Assembly: GCA_001310555.1 (NCBI GenBank)
Contig: BAXO01000067.1
Location: 1 to 30,701, forward strand
Source of the DNA: Bacillus sp. JCM 19058
GTDB lineage: Bacteria > Bacillota > Bacilli > Bacillales_H > Bacillaceae_D
Direction of reading: 5' to 3'
Length of the DNA stretch: 30,701 nt
Part shown: positions 1-7,502 of the stretch, piece by piece
Layout of the letters: every line of letters begins with the position of its first letter
Numbering within the stretch: the first letter of the stretch is position 1
Program-made: the position numbers and the translations under genes
Notes under the pieces: generated by a model
Database searches by the model: none
Seen by the model: the letters and a program-made list of their open reading frames with translations, nothing else
What the model was told of the DNA's origin: nothing

Positions 1-179
1 CTCCGTTCGGCCGATAAGCTGTAAACGCTTTGCCGGATAATAAGTAAAAAAAAGCCAGCCATTTCGATCCCTGGCCTTGATATGTCGCTCGTCGTAATTG
101 GGCGATAGATTCCTTCTTCTCCGGCTAGCAGTTCGAACTGAAACCGCTCAAGTAAGTCATTTGCATTTACTTTACCCAT
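1..179 (-). CDS. hprK: HPr kinase/phosphorylase, N-terminal part (cut by window edge)
   Basis: Only the first ~59 codons lie in the window. The ATG at 179-177 is preceded by GGAGG seven bases upstream. The protein starts [13 protein letters not shown], then [18 protein letters not shown] and, after frame correction, [19 protein letters not shown], which matches the N-terminal domain of Bacillus HprK (sensor kinase/phosphatase of HPr Ser46 in carbon catabolite control). An A-run at 46-53 (8 bases) breaks the frame; 6 bases restore the family's conserved FxYYP segment. In B. subtilis hprK lies downstream of yvlBCD, as here, but about 7 kb of accessory DNA separates them in this window. Recognition is from family memory of the N-terminus; the kinase domain is outside the window. 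Confidence 0.88.
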   Translation of the reverse strand, partial: MGKVNANDLLERFQFELLAGEEGIYRPITTSDISRPGIEMAGFFLLIIRQSVYSLSAER

Positions 180-575
180 TTGCTACCTCCATTTTTTTCA
201 TGGCCCTTGCCGTACGTGATGAAAAGGATTGTATCTCTTAACAAAAAACGTTATTCGTCCATGACCCGGTGTTTTTTTTCGTCTGCACGATAAAATCTAC
301 GCTTTCCATTTTAGCACGTTTTTAGTCCAAACATTTCATTTCGCCTTCGATTTCTTTTTATACGATAGTATAGCTCGACCGAAAAGCGAAGGAATTATAG
401 CGCTACCAAGTATGATCTAGCGCTAGTATATTTAATGATTCCATATTCATTCTCCGCGGCATGTGGCGGTGTGAAACGCCGTTTAATCAAGATAAACCTT
501 TCTTTTCTAATCTCAATTAATATCTGAATGAGTGAACATATGTTGTCGATGACTAAGATTGCATGATCTTTTTAT
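180..575. other. Intergenic region between hprK and arsR, with twin palindromic octamers
   Basis: No gene is seen. The octamer TAGCGCTA, itself a palindrome, occurs at 398-405 and again at 418-425, exactly 20 bases apart (about two helical turns), which is a typical spacing for paired protein-binding sites. A ten-base palindrome AACATATGTT lies near 534-543. I see no convincing complete promoter for hprK, although hprK transcription must start in this region unless it reads through from further upstream. Confidence 0.4.
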
Positions 576-626
576 GCAACTATATAATTGCGTAGCTTGA
601 CAAGCAACTATATAGTTGCCTATAAT
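576..626 (+). promoter_or_regulatory. Promoter and twin palindromic operators of the arsR gene
   Basis: A near-consensus sigma-A promoter is visible: TTGACA at 597-602, an 18-base spacer, and TATAAT at 621-626. A perfect 16-bp palindrome GCAACTATATAGTTGC fills the spacer (604-619). A near-copy, GCAACTATATAATTGC, lies at 576-591 just upstream of the -35. Placement inside the promoter implies that the binding protein, most simply the ArsR encoded next, blocks RNA polymerase. The expected transcription start, about 7 bases past the -10, falls on the ATG at 633. Confidence 0.8.
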
Positions 627-632
627 AATTAT

Positions 633-911
633 ATGAAATGCGACAAAGAAGCTATATTCAAAGCACTTGGAGACTCGACTCGGCGGCTTATTTTAGACGA
701 ACTATCTGAACGCAACGAGCTGACGTTGTATGAACTTACGGCACGTCTCATTATGAATCACGGCCTCACTATTTCGCGGCAGGCGATAGCAAAACATCTA
801 TCTGTGTTGGAAGAGGCAGGGCTCATTAAATCAAAACGAAAGGGGAAATATCGAGTAATTATGTTCAACAACGAACCACTTAAAAACTTGCTGAAAGGAT
901 GGATAGAGTAA
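633..911 (+). CDS. ArsR-family winged-helix repressor
   Basis: A 92-residue protein starting MKCDKEAIFKALGDSTRRL, typical of the ArsR/SmtB N-terminal helix. The recognition helix region follows (TISRQAIAKHLSVLEEAGL) and then the wing (KSKRKGKYRVIMF). I see no clustered cysteines of the CxC metal-site type, so the signal may not be a metal. The reading frame extends upstream to a TTG at 588, but that lies inside the operator and upstream of the -10, so the ATG at 633 is chosen. There is no ribosome binding site before it, and the predicted transcript begins at or next to the ATG, so the mRNA is probably leaderless. The downstream VOC gene is likely in the same operon (99-base gap). The gene has no frame break. 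Confidence 0.85.
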   Translation: MKCDKEAIFKALGDSTRRLILDELSERNELTLYELTARLIMNHGLTISRQAIAKHLSVLEEAGLIKSKRKGKYRVIMFNNEPLKNLLKGWIE

Positions 912-1010
912 TTTTTTTTAAAACTTATGACGAATATGGGTTTCTCTGCGCGAAGCCAGATTGTTAGCAGAGCACCATACATCGCAAATATCAAAGGAGG
1001 CAAAAATAAT

Positions 1011-1394
1011 ATGAAAATCATTGTTACTAGTATATTCGTTCAAGATCAAGACAAGGCACTTGAGTTTTATTCAGAAAAACTGGGGTTTGTAAAAAAGGAG
1101 GACGTTCCCGCCGGAGAATTCAGGTGGATAACGCTTGTTTCCCCCGATGATCAGGATGGGACGGAGCTTTTGCTCGAACCGAATGACCACCCAGCTGCCA
1201 AAGAGTATCAAAAGAAGATATTTGCTGAAGGCATCCCAGCAACAATGTTTGGCGTTACAGATATTCGTAAAGAGTACAAACGATTAATGGAAAAAGGCGT
1301 GACGTTCACCATGGAGCCGACAGAAATGGGCGAAGTCACAATAGCTGTCTTCGACGATACGTGCGGGAACCTTATTCAGATAGTGCAGAAGTAA
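1011..1394 (+). CDS. VOC-superfamily (glyoxalase/bleomycin-resistance-like) protein
   Basis: A 127-residue single-chain VOC fold: opening strand MKIIVTSIFVQDQDKALEFY, the FYSEKLGF helix, TELLLEP, a second half beginning ATMFGVTDIRKEYKRL, and the final FDDTCGNLIQIVQ strand. These show the paired beta-alpha-beta-beta-beta units of the family, whose members bind metals and catalyse isomerisation, ring opening or drug sequestration. The ATG at 1011 follows an excellent AAAGGAGG site; an upstream in-frame ATG at 927 has none. It follows an ArsR regulator, and a strong terminator closes the pair, so it is probably the gene controlled by that repressor. Substrate unknown. Confidence 0.85.
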   Translation: MKIIVTSIFVQDQDKALEFYSEKLGFVKKEDVPAGEFRWITLVSPDDQDGTELLLEPNDHPAAKEYQKKIFAEGIPATMFGVTDIRKEYKRLMEKGVTFTMEPTEMGEVTIAVFDDTCGNLIQIVQK

Positions 1395-1434
1395 CTTCCG
1401 GTTAATGAGAATTGCACCAGAATTAAGATTGTGA

Positions 1435-1478
1435 AAACAAGCTAATTCCTCAATGAATACTGAGGAACTGGCTTGTTT
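1435..1478 (+). terminator. Rho-independent terminator of the arsR-VOC operon
   Basis: A long hairpin with arms AAACAAGC...TTCCTCA and TGAGGAA...GCTTGTTT, a short internal mismatch and an 8-base loop, ends in TTTAATATT. It lies about 40 bases after the VOC stop codon. Confidence 0.8.
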
Positions 1479-1730
1479 AATATTGGGGCTTCCTTAACGT
1501 TTAAAACCTGATTTTCCTGACGTGACCCTTTAGAGAGCTTTAGTTGAAGAATGAATAGTATATTTTCAACTAATTGTGTTTCAAACAAATTTCAAATGGA
1601 TTTTACACAATAGCATTGTGTTAGTTTCGTATTCTAAAAAAATAACCAATGTTCAATCGGGAGAAAATGATATGTTCATCACTTTCAAAATTAGTGTCGA
1701 ATGGAATGCAAGATTGTATACTCGGGGTTC

Positions 1731-1763
1731 CGATTGTGGTCAAACTCCTTTTCTGAATCAACC
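1731..1763. repeat. 33-bp direct repeat, copy 1
   Basis: This 33-base segment, beginning CGATTGTGGTCAAACTCC, recurs at 2418-2450 with one mismatch. On the minus strand both copies read VDSEKEFDHNR in the same frame, so they look like two remnants of one protein-coding element rather than a regulatory repeat. The flanking reading frame here (about 1691-1888, minus) is open but I recognise no family. Apart from this, 1479-1950 shows no gene. Confidence 0.55.
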
Positions 1764-1954
1764 GAGGTAGCATCCATTGGTACCGTCTGTCCAATAAATG
1801 GAATTAAGCCCATCATTGAACTGTCATGGAAAGACTGCTTCGTTCGAAGACAATATATCTTTTGGAAAAAGATCTGTAAAAGAACCAATTAGTAAACAAA
1901 AATGAACCTGACCTAAATTGTTTTTAACGCATAAGTTATTGACATCAATGCAAG

Positions 1955-2008
1955 CGAGGTATAAAAAGCTTCTCCACTATTTCAAGCGGGGAAGCTTTTT
2001 ATACCTCG
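1955..2008. terminator. Perfect 18-bp inverted repeat, probable terminator
   Basis: The arms CGAGGTATAAAAAGCTTC (1955-1972) and its exact reverse complement (1991-2008) enclose an 18-base loop with further CC/GG pairing. The stop codon of the small minus-strand gene (1999-2001) sits inside the right arm, so the hairpin probably ends that transcript. Its AT-rich arms supply T-rich stretches on both strands, so it may work in both directions. Confidence 0.6.
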
Positions 2009-2198
2009 TATTTTCTAATTCCTTTACTTGACGGTTTTGATCTTTTTTTTGAAGTAGCAATTATAGCAGCAATCAAAAAGGAGACTACCCCTATTATGTA
2101 ACCAATCATAGGGGAATATGCATAGACGTCATGAAAAAAACAACCCTAATGCTATTGCTAACCCACCAAAAAAATCCAATGAATCGAGCTAATTTCAT
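1999..2198 (-). CDS. Small two-helix membrane protein (hypothetical), frame broken twice
   Basis: From the ATG at 2198, preceded by GGAGG at good spacing, the corrected protein reads MKLARFIGFFGGLAIALGLF, then a short loop HDVYAYSP, then a second helix MIGYIIGVVSFLIAAIIAT and a basic tail with SKKRSKPSSKG, about 65 residues. As read, the frame is lost at two 7-base A-runs (2134-2140 and 2168-2174); six bases in each give one continuous protein with a plausible topology, a good ribosome site and a stop inside a terminator. I do not recognise a family. Confidence 0.6.
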
Positions 2199-2343
2199 CG
2201 TAAACCTCCATAAATGAACGAAGTAAGTAAACATTAACATAAATATTTGTATAAAAAAAATTAGCCACTCCCTAAGCCGCCAAAGCTGAATAGGATGGTT
2301 ACTCGTAACAGTGATCGCTTACTAGAAGCAGATGTATTTGGAT

Positions 2344-2371
2344 GACTGTCCGTGTTCCAGCACGGGCAATC
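2344..2371 (+). terminator. Terminator-like hairpin
   Basis: TGTCCGTG pairs with CACGGGCA (one G-T wobble) around a 6-base loop, with outer GA/TC pairs, followed by five Ts (2373-2377). No plus-strand gene ends nearby, so it may belong to lost element DNA. The surrounding 2200-2597 stretch has no gene I can support. Confidence 0.4.
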
Positions 2372-2417
2372 ATTTTTACTATATGCCATTTCTTATCTAG
2401 ATCATGCGTCAAACTCT

Positions 2418-2450
2418 CGATTGTGGTCAAATTCCTTTTCTGAATCAACC
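2418..2450. repeat. 33-bp direct repeat, copy 2
   Basis: Second copy of the segment at 1731-1763, with one C/T difference. On the minus strand it encodes MVDSEKEFDHNR followed by a stop seven codons further on. With copy 1 it suggests debris of an inserted element on either side of the small membrane gene. Confidence 0.55.
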
Positions 2451-2597
2451 ATTCATAGAATCCCCTTCTTTTTTTAGCTTACAAATTAGACTTTATTTAT
2501 CTCATTAAAGCTCCCTTTAATTGAAGAACGAAACTTTGTTCTTATTGAACTAAAGCTTCTGTTAGTTTAACAAAGGCTGTTGATAGTCAATGACTTC

Positions 2598-3391
2598 TCA
2601 GTTGCCCATTTTATCCTCATTATTACAATCCTTCACTTTATTTTGTTTATCATCATAAAAAGTTTTCATTTCTTTAAAAATGTATTCAGCTAAGTCTTCA
2701 GGAAAATAATTATTAAATTCGTGATAGTGCTTGGCAAAAAAAATGATCATCCTCAGTAAGGTTTAAAAAGCTTCTACTCGCTGGAAATAAGTTATCCATT
2801 TTTTTTAGTATTTCCTGTACTTTTTTTCTGCTTGTCGAGTCCTTAAACTGTATTACATTTCTAATGGCTTGAATAAATAATAAAGTTTCTCTATCTAATT
2901 TCTCTTTAAATTCTGGATCATTCAGTAAATTTATCTCTTTCATGAGCTGCTCGTCTGCCTTAAAATGATTTTCTATTGCTTGCATTTGAATTTTTTTCCC
3001 GTCTAAATAAATCAAGCATAATAAAGGTGAATTCATGTAATTCCTCCTCGGAAATACCTTCAACGTTGTACAGCCGCTCCATTCTTGTAATTACTTCTAA
3101 CATATCGTTTAACTCTGCTTGTTTTTTCTCAATTAACTGCTTTTGTACAAGTAATAACTCCCGATTTTTTAACTTCTGATTAGTCAGTTGTTCTTTTATT
3201 TCATTTAAAGATAAACCAAAATGTTTTAAAATCATGATTTGCTGAAAGAGCTCCCATTCTAATCGTGTATATATTTTTCGACCATTTTTATTATATTTTC
3301 TTGGGATAAGTAGACCGATTTTGTCGTAATACCGTAGTGTTCTCACCGTTGAGCCAACTAACTTTGCAAACTGGCCAATTGTTACTTCCAT
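2598..3391 (-). CDS. MerR-family transcriptional regulator
   Basis: About 263 residues after correction. The N-terminal winged helix is clear: MEVTIGQFAKLVGSTVRTLR, YYDKIGLLIPRKYNKNGRKIY, then the coiled-coil dimer helix (residues ~75-115, LLLVQKQLIEKKQAELNDML) and a large helical effector domain that resembles the alpha-helical ligand domains of drug-sensing MerR proteins. ATG at 3391 follows AGGAGG. Two runs break the frame: 2991-2997 (7, expected 6) and 2736-2743 (8, expected 7). The corrected end NKVKDCNNEDKMGN stops at TGA 2600-2598. It is divergent from an MFS transporter whose promoter has the 19-base spacer that MerR proteins require, so it is probably that pump's activator. Ligand unknown. 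Confidence 0.88.
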
Positions 3392-3492
3392 GTTAAGACC
3401 TCCTTTCCTGAATTATATCCTGTTACGTAACGTCACAATCAATATATAAATGAACATAACTTAACCTGGCTATTTTTCATATTAGAAAAGGT

Positions 3493-3523
3493 TTGCTTAC
3501 GACATTACGTCACAATCTATGAT
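3493..3523 (+). promoter_or_regulatory. MerR-type promoter (19-bp spacer) of the MFS gene
   Basis: TTGCTT at 3493-3498 and TATGAT at 3518-3523 are separated by 19 bases, longer than the usual 17 and characteristic of promoters that MerR activators twist into shape. The spacer contains GACATTACGTC with inverted GAC/GTC ends. The motif ACGTCACAATC in it is repeated near 3430-3440, next to GTTACGTAAC, on the side of the merR start, a likely second site for autoregulation. Confidence 0.65.
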
Positions 3524-3557
3524 TAGTTTTATATTGAACTCGAGAGGAAGGTTATAA

Positions 3558-4780
3558 ATGGAACAACATCAATCTTTATTTAGAAATCGCCCTTTTATCT
3601 TTCTATTTGTTGGAGGTTTTTTTGGCGATGATTGGTTTTACCATGTTTTTCATGACTACAACTTGGTTTGTCATTTCTGATTTAGGTTCTGCTAGCTCAC
3701 TAGGCATTATACTCATTGCCATTACTGTACCACGTATTCTCATGATGGCATTTGGTGGAGTGCTCGCTGATAAATTTAAGAAGACGACCATTATGTTCAG
3801 TACGAGTTCAATTCAAGGGATTCTACTTGTTATCATATTTCTATTGAACAATGCTAATCAATTAACGTTTGTATACTTGATCATTTTGGGATTCTGCTTT
3901 GGAACATTAGATGCGTTTTCTGGACCTGCTGGAACATCCCTCATTCCAAAAATGGTACAGAAAAACCAAATAAAACAAGCAAATGCGATCATGCAGGGAT
4001 TAGGGCAAATTGGTATTGTTATTGGACCTGTGGTCGCTGGAAGTGTCATGGAATTCGCTGGCGTCACAGCTGGATATTTAGTCTCGGCTATGATTGTGCT
4101 ATTATCTGCCTTTTTTTATGTTCCCGCCTTTCTTAAAGGAAGGTCCCGTAGACAATACATTTAAACAGACACCGCTTAAAGATCTGATAGAAGGGTTTTC
4201 TTATGTAAAAGCCAGTAAATTTTTAACGACAGGTATTCTAATATTAATTACGTTAAACTTCTTTGCCTTCGGAGCGATATCGATTGCCATCCCTATTTTA
4301 GTGGAAACGTACGGAGGGACACCTATTAATCTTAGTTACATTGATGCGGCTTTAGGGATAGGGATGCTGGTAAGTACAGCAATAATCGGTCTAGTGAAAA
4401 TACGACGTAGAGGATTAACTTCGATTGCTGGATTAATCTCAACATTAATCGTCGCTATAGCATTTAGTCAAATTCCTAATTTATATATTTTAACAGCATT
4501 AGCGTTCTTAATTGGAATTACCATGACATTTGTTTCAATTCCATTCTTTTCTTCAGCACAAGAAGATACGGATCCTCGTATTATGGGGAGGGTCATGAGT
4601 ATTGTTTTCTTGGCTATGAACGGGTTTGATCCGCTTGCCTATGCAAGTGTCACATTATTTGTGTCATGGGATATTGATGTTCAACAAGTTATTTTGTCCT
4701 TTTCTATTGTTGGTTTAATTATTGCACTTACCATTTTATGGAGAGGGCAGACGTTTAGAAATTACAAGTCTAACTATTAA
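3558..4780 (+). CDS. Major facilitator superfamily efflux transporter
   Basis: About 406 residues after correction with ~12 membrane helices. It opens MEQHQSLFRNRPFIFLFVGG, then the first transmembrane pair, and the MFS loop 2-3 motif appears as FGGVLADKFKKTT. Later helices include TLDAFSGPAGTSLIPKM and GLGQIGIVIGPVVAGSVMEF, typical of the drug:H+ antiporter group related to macrolide and multidrug pumps. ATG at 3558 follows AGGAAGG. Frame breaks lie at T-runs 3617-3623 and 4111-4117 (both 7, expected 6); correction gives one continuous MFS protein. The MerR regulator reads away from it, so export of a compound sensed by that regulator is the likely role. Substrate not inferable. Confidence 0.88.
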
Positions 4781-5314
4781 TCTATCTTTAGGAAAAGACC
4801 CCTTTCAGGTGGCGCGTCAGGATTGGACAAGGGTTAAATCTGACTGCTTGAGGAACAACGTTAAGCACATTTCCAAGACGATTTCCCTTGTTATGCTAAG
4901 TTCATACCTTACTAGGCATATTAAAATTAGATCATTGATTTACAGCACATCCCTCAACCAGTTGAGGAGAAAATACCCGTAAAAACATAATATGGGTTGT
5001 AAGATGGAAATAAAAGCAAATCTATGAGCGGGTGGGATTAGCTACGCTGGCATTACCCCAAATAGCTGTCCTAAAAACCACCATTAAACCCTTTGTATCA
5101 AGGGTTTAATGGTGCCAAAGTCGAATCTAGCATATTAGGATTGTGTTAGATTCAATAACAAAGCGTTCGCCACGGTCGAGTTCCGCTTCGCACGATTTGC
5201 AAATTCTGTATGAAAGAAAACTTGTATCAAAATAGCTCGAAGTTCCGTGTGAATATTCAGATTCGTCACTATAAATTTATTTATTGTTCAGCTACGGTGG
5301 TTAGTACCACTAAT
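4781..5314. other. Gene-free stretch with two hairpins
   Basis: No supported gene. A perfect inverted repeat, CACCATTAAACCCTT (5079-5093) and its complement (5100-5114), has a 6-base loop; read on the minus strand it is followed by TTTTT, so it could be a minus-strand terminator. A weaker pair, GAATCTA (5123-5129) and TAGATTC (5147-5153), follows. The mixture of hairpins and no genes suggests the edge of old mobile-element DNA. Confidence 0.45.
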
Positions 5315-5548
5315 TTAGGTTCCCTTAGTTTGCGACTTCTTTCCCTTATGATATTCTTCCCAAAGCGGTTTGATATGTTTTTCTAATCCCTTGACGATGT
5401 CATCTCTTAAGCTTTCTTCCACATTTCCAATGTCATTCGCAATATCATTTTTAACTCGAATGAGCACAAATAAAGGAGGTAATCCAGTTTCACGGAAAGC
5501 CCTAATCATCGATTCTTCTTGTAGCGTGATATCCATACCCCTTTTCAT
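5315..5548 (-). CDS. Small hypothetical soluble protein
   Basis: A 77-codon frame, MKRGMDITLQEESMIRAFRE then LPPLFVLIRVKNDIAND, a helical segment NVEESLRDDIVKGLEKHIKP and a lysine-rich tail GKKSQTKGT. It has a charge pattern and hydrophobic spacing like a real small helical protein and no stops, but the ribosome site (AAAGGA very close to the ATG) is poor, and I recognise no family. It could be a fragment of a larger protein. Treat as tentative. Confidence 0.4.
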   Translation of the reverse strand: MKRGMDITLQEESMIRAFRETGLPPLFVLIRVKNDIANDIGNVEESLRDDIVKGLEKHIKPLWEEYHKGKKSQTKGT

Positions 5549-5636
5549 GTCCTTTGTATTAAGATAATATGCGGTCGATCAAGTTCTGTCTTGTTGTCTA
5601 AACAGCTTCACTGGTATTGCCCTAGCTAATGAGTCA

Positions 5637-6233
5637 TCAGTATGCGGGCATGAGTCCGAGAGTAACCAATAGCAACGGGACAACTATCAGGATCAAACCA
5701 AGCACCACGGGTGCGCCGACCACTCCAAGGATGGCGAAAACTCTTCGTGTGCCGTAACGCCGCGAGTATGAGATAGCTAGGAAACCATAGCCTGCCGCGG
5801 CCAACAGGAACATAAACACGTAGACAACGCCTGCCAGATCGATTTGGTCGACTGTGCCCGCAACCCCGAAGAGCATGCCCACCGCCTGCGTCACACTACC
5901 CAAGGCATATAAGCCGAGAGTAGCGAAAGCTCCCCAAACCAACACGGTCACGAGGGCCGGTTTCTGAAGTTTGGGAATGTTCACAACGGTCAACAATGCC
6001 ACAACCGCACCCAATACTTTAAAACCAACGACCAGCCAGTTCATCACCGTAAGTCCCGCCGAGTACTCAGCTAACGGACCCCCAGCGAAATGATCAGTGG
6101 CCTCGAAGACGATATTGACCACCGCAAACGCGATGCACCAAAGAGCCATCAGTACCCCGATCACAGTGACACCTGGCCCCGGGGAGCGAATGGATTTAGG
6201 ATGATAGGTTGAGTCGGCAAAAGAAGGAACCAT
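5637..6233 (-). CDS. Multi-pass membrane protein of foreign-looking composition
   Basis: 198 residues from the ATG at 6233, which follows AAAGGAG at good spacing; the frame stays open further upstream but that part belongs to another remnant. It has about five hydrophobic helices: VIGVLMALWCIAFAVVNIVF, MNWLVVGFKVLGAVVALLTV, a third around LVWGAFATLGLYALG, a fourth VVYVFMFLLAAAGYGFLAI and a C-terminal GLILIVVPLLLVTLGLM. The DNA is visibly richer in GC (many gcc, ggc and gcg triplets) than its neighbours, and the Ala/Gly/Val-rich protein looks more actinobacterial than bacillar. It is intact while most neighbours are frame-broken. I recognise no function. Confidence 0.65.
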   Translation of the reverse strand: MVPSFADSTYHPKSIRSPGPGVTVIGVLMALWCIAFAVVNIVFEATDHFAGGPLAEYSAGLTVMNWLVVGFKVLGAVVALLTVVNIPKLQKPALVTVLVWGAFATLGLYALGSVTQAVGMLFGVAGTVDQIDLAGVVYVFMFLLAAAGYGFLAISYSRRYGTRRVFAILGVVGAPVVLGLILIVVPLLLVTLGLMPAY

Positions 6234-6299
6234 AGACACGAACTCCTTTCTTATGGTGAATGAATAACGACAATAATTATTACTAGGTTTAAAGCATTC

Positions 6300-6482
6300 C
6301 ATTACTTTTGTCAACGTATGTGCAACGAAGAGCGCCTTCCCAATAACTGGCGCATTATGAAACCACGCTCTCCAGCGTCTAAGCTTTGTATGATCTGCCG
6401 GAGCAACGAGCAGTTCAGTGGACCGCACCACCACTTGTTTAATACAATCTGGCAGTTCATGATCGATACGACAGCACTGCAT
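6300..6482 (-). pseudogene. Fragment resembling a DUF6431-type element protein
   Basis: Just upstream of the membrane gene and in the same frame, the minus strand encodes CRIDHELPDCI, VVVRSTELL and DHTKLRRWRAWFHNAP. The HELPD and xxxxRWRxWF segments recall DUF6431 proteins, which are common in Firmicutes in mobile-element settings and which, as I remember them, begin with a zinc-ribbon-like part that is missing here. The fragment has no own start signal and appears truncated at both ends. The identification is from memory of the motif. The rest of 6483-6806 shows no gene. Confidence 0.35.
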
Positions 6483-6806
6483 GCAACGAGGAGAATTATT
6501 TTTATTCCTGTGCTGCCAATTCGTTTGTGAACCTTCTCATTCTCGTTTTACTGTAAGGTTGTAATTACAGAAGCATCCTTTTTTTAGCATTTTACTTGTA
6601 AATAGGAACATTTTATTAATCGATCTGCTGCGCTGGTTGTGTTGTCTCTCATCAGAACCATTACCGCCGCCGGATCAATGGCCGGACGTTAAGATATCAT
6701 CTTCGTAAGCTAAAAAAAATAAAAAGAAAGGAATAAAATATGAGAAGATTGCTTCCTTTACTAAAAAGATACATTTTTATAAGCTAAAGTAAAGGTGGTG
6801 AATAGC

Positions 6807-7022
6807 GTGTTATTTCAGTTAGGGAAGTTATTGATTTTAATATCTGCTCTTCTTTATATAAGTAAATATTTAATTTCAGCAATAATGGTTAGTCAAATGG
6901 ATTTTAATAATACGGAAGTGTTAGCATCTATAATTTCTGTATTTCCTGATATGTATGTTTTTTGGAATGTTACGGCTTTAGTTCTAGGAATACTTTTTGT
7001 AGTTATAAGTTATTTTTTTTGA
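6807..7022 (+). CDS. Small two-helix membrane protein (hypothetical)
   Basis: From the GTG at 6807 (AAAGGTGG about 9 bases upstream) the product is about 71 residues: LFQLGKLLILISALLYISKY, a loop with MDFNNTEVLASIISVFPDMY, and a second helix NVTALVLGILFVVISYFF. An in-frame GTG at 6795 is possible but lies inside the ribosome site. The stop TGA is created at an 8-base T-run (7013-7020); with 7 Ts the protein would instead end SYFFEKLNK, a more natural positively charged tail. No family recognised. Confidence 0.55.
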   Translation: MLFQLGKLLILISALLYISKYLISAIMVSQMDFNNTEVLASIISVFPDMYVFWNVTALVLGILFVVISYFF

Positions 7023-7059
7023 AAAATTAAATAAGTAATGCTATCCAATTCCATATAAA

Positions 7060-7085
7060 AACGGCTTGATTCCTTCAAGCCCGTT
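7060..7085 (-). terminator. Terminator of the yvlBCD operon
   Basis: Read on the minus strand, AACGG-CTTGA pairs with TCAAG-CCGTT around AGGAA, followed by a T-run. It lies about 75 bases after the yvlD stop. It also faces the end of the small plus-strand gene and may be shared. Confidence 0.65.
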
Positions 7086-7157
7086 CGCTATATGAAAAGA
7101 TTGTATATTTATATGCGAAGTCATTTTTCTACAATTTTAATACTTGTAAAAAGGGGC

Positions 7158-7502
7158 TTACCCTCTTTTTATCGGATTAATAATGAACGTTTGCCCTAAC
7201 GATATGACGATTGCCGCTAGAATCGCAACAGCAATCCCGTCGATGGCAAATGAACTTCCCATTAATGCCGATGTTAGCATAAGTGTTAACCCGTTAATGA
7301 CAAACAAAAACAAACCTAGTGTCAAAAATGTGATCGGCAGCGTCAGCACGACAAGAACCGGTTTGACTATCGTATTCACAATCGATAAAATCAAACTGGC
7401 GATCAGTGCGGCGACAAAGCCTGATAAATAAAAGCCTGATAAAAAGGATGAAAGCAGCAATAGTAACGCTGCGTTCAAAACGAGCCCAAGAATCCATCTC
7501 AT
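7158..7502 (-). CDS. yvlD: YvlD-like four-helix membrane protein (phage holin family 4 type)
   Basis: 114 residues, no frame break. Hydrophobic helices: MRWILGLVLNAALLLLLSSF, VAALIASLILSIVNTIVKPV, a third through LTLPITFLTLGLFLFVING and a fourth AVAILAAIVISLGQTFIINP, with the N-x-x-x-KP-x-L signature (NTIVKPVLVVLTLP) of the mycobacterial/Bacillus holin-4-like superfamily. The ATG overlaps the stop of yvlC by four bases (ATGA), which implies translational coupling. In B. subtilis yvlB, yvlC and yvlD form one envelope-stress-linked operon; this arrangement is the same. Molecular function is not established from sequence. Confidence 0.85.
   Translation of the reverse strand: MRWILGLVLNAALLLLLSSFLSGFYLSGFVAALIASLILSIVNTIVKPVLVVLTLPITFLTLGLFLFVINGLTLMLTSALMGSSFAIDGIAVAILAAIVISLGQTFIINPIKRG

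Noticed and set aside
588..632. Upstream TTG start for the ArsR protein
   Set aside because: It lies within the operator and upstream of the -10 element, so it cannot be in the transcript from the consensus promoter.
1479..1950. Open frames on both strands (about 1576-1770, 1691-1888 and 1701-1892)
   Set aside because: They overlap each other, have no ribosome sites and no recognised family; only the repeated 11-residue segment is notable, so I report a repeat, not genes.
2200..2400. Minus-strand frame with a CPCW motif (about 2270-2390)
   Set aside because: No start signal, a terminator-like hairpin inside it, and no family I recognise. Possibly element debris, but too weak to annotate.
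5079..5153. Inverted repeats as ends of an insertion sequence or an integron-like site
   Set aside because: There is no transposase or integrase next to them and no target duplication that I can see; simple hairpins or a terminator explain them.
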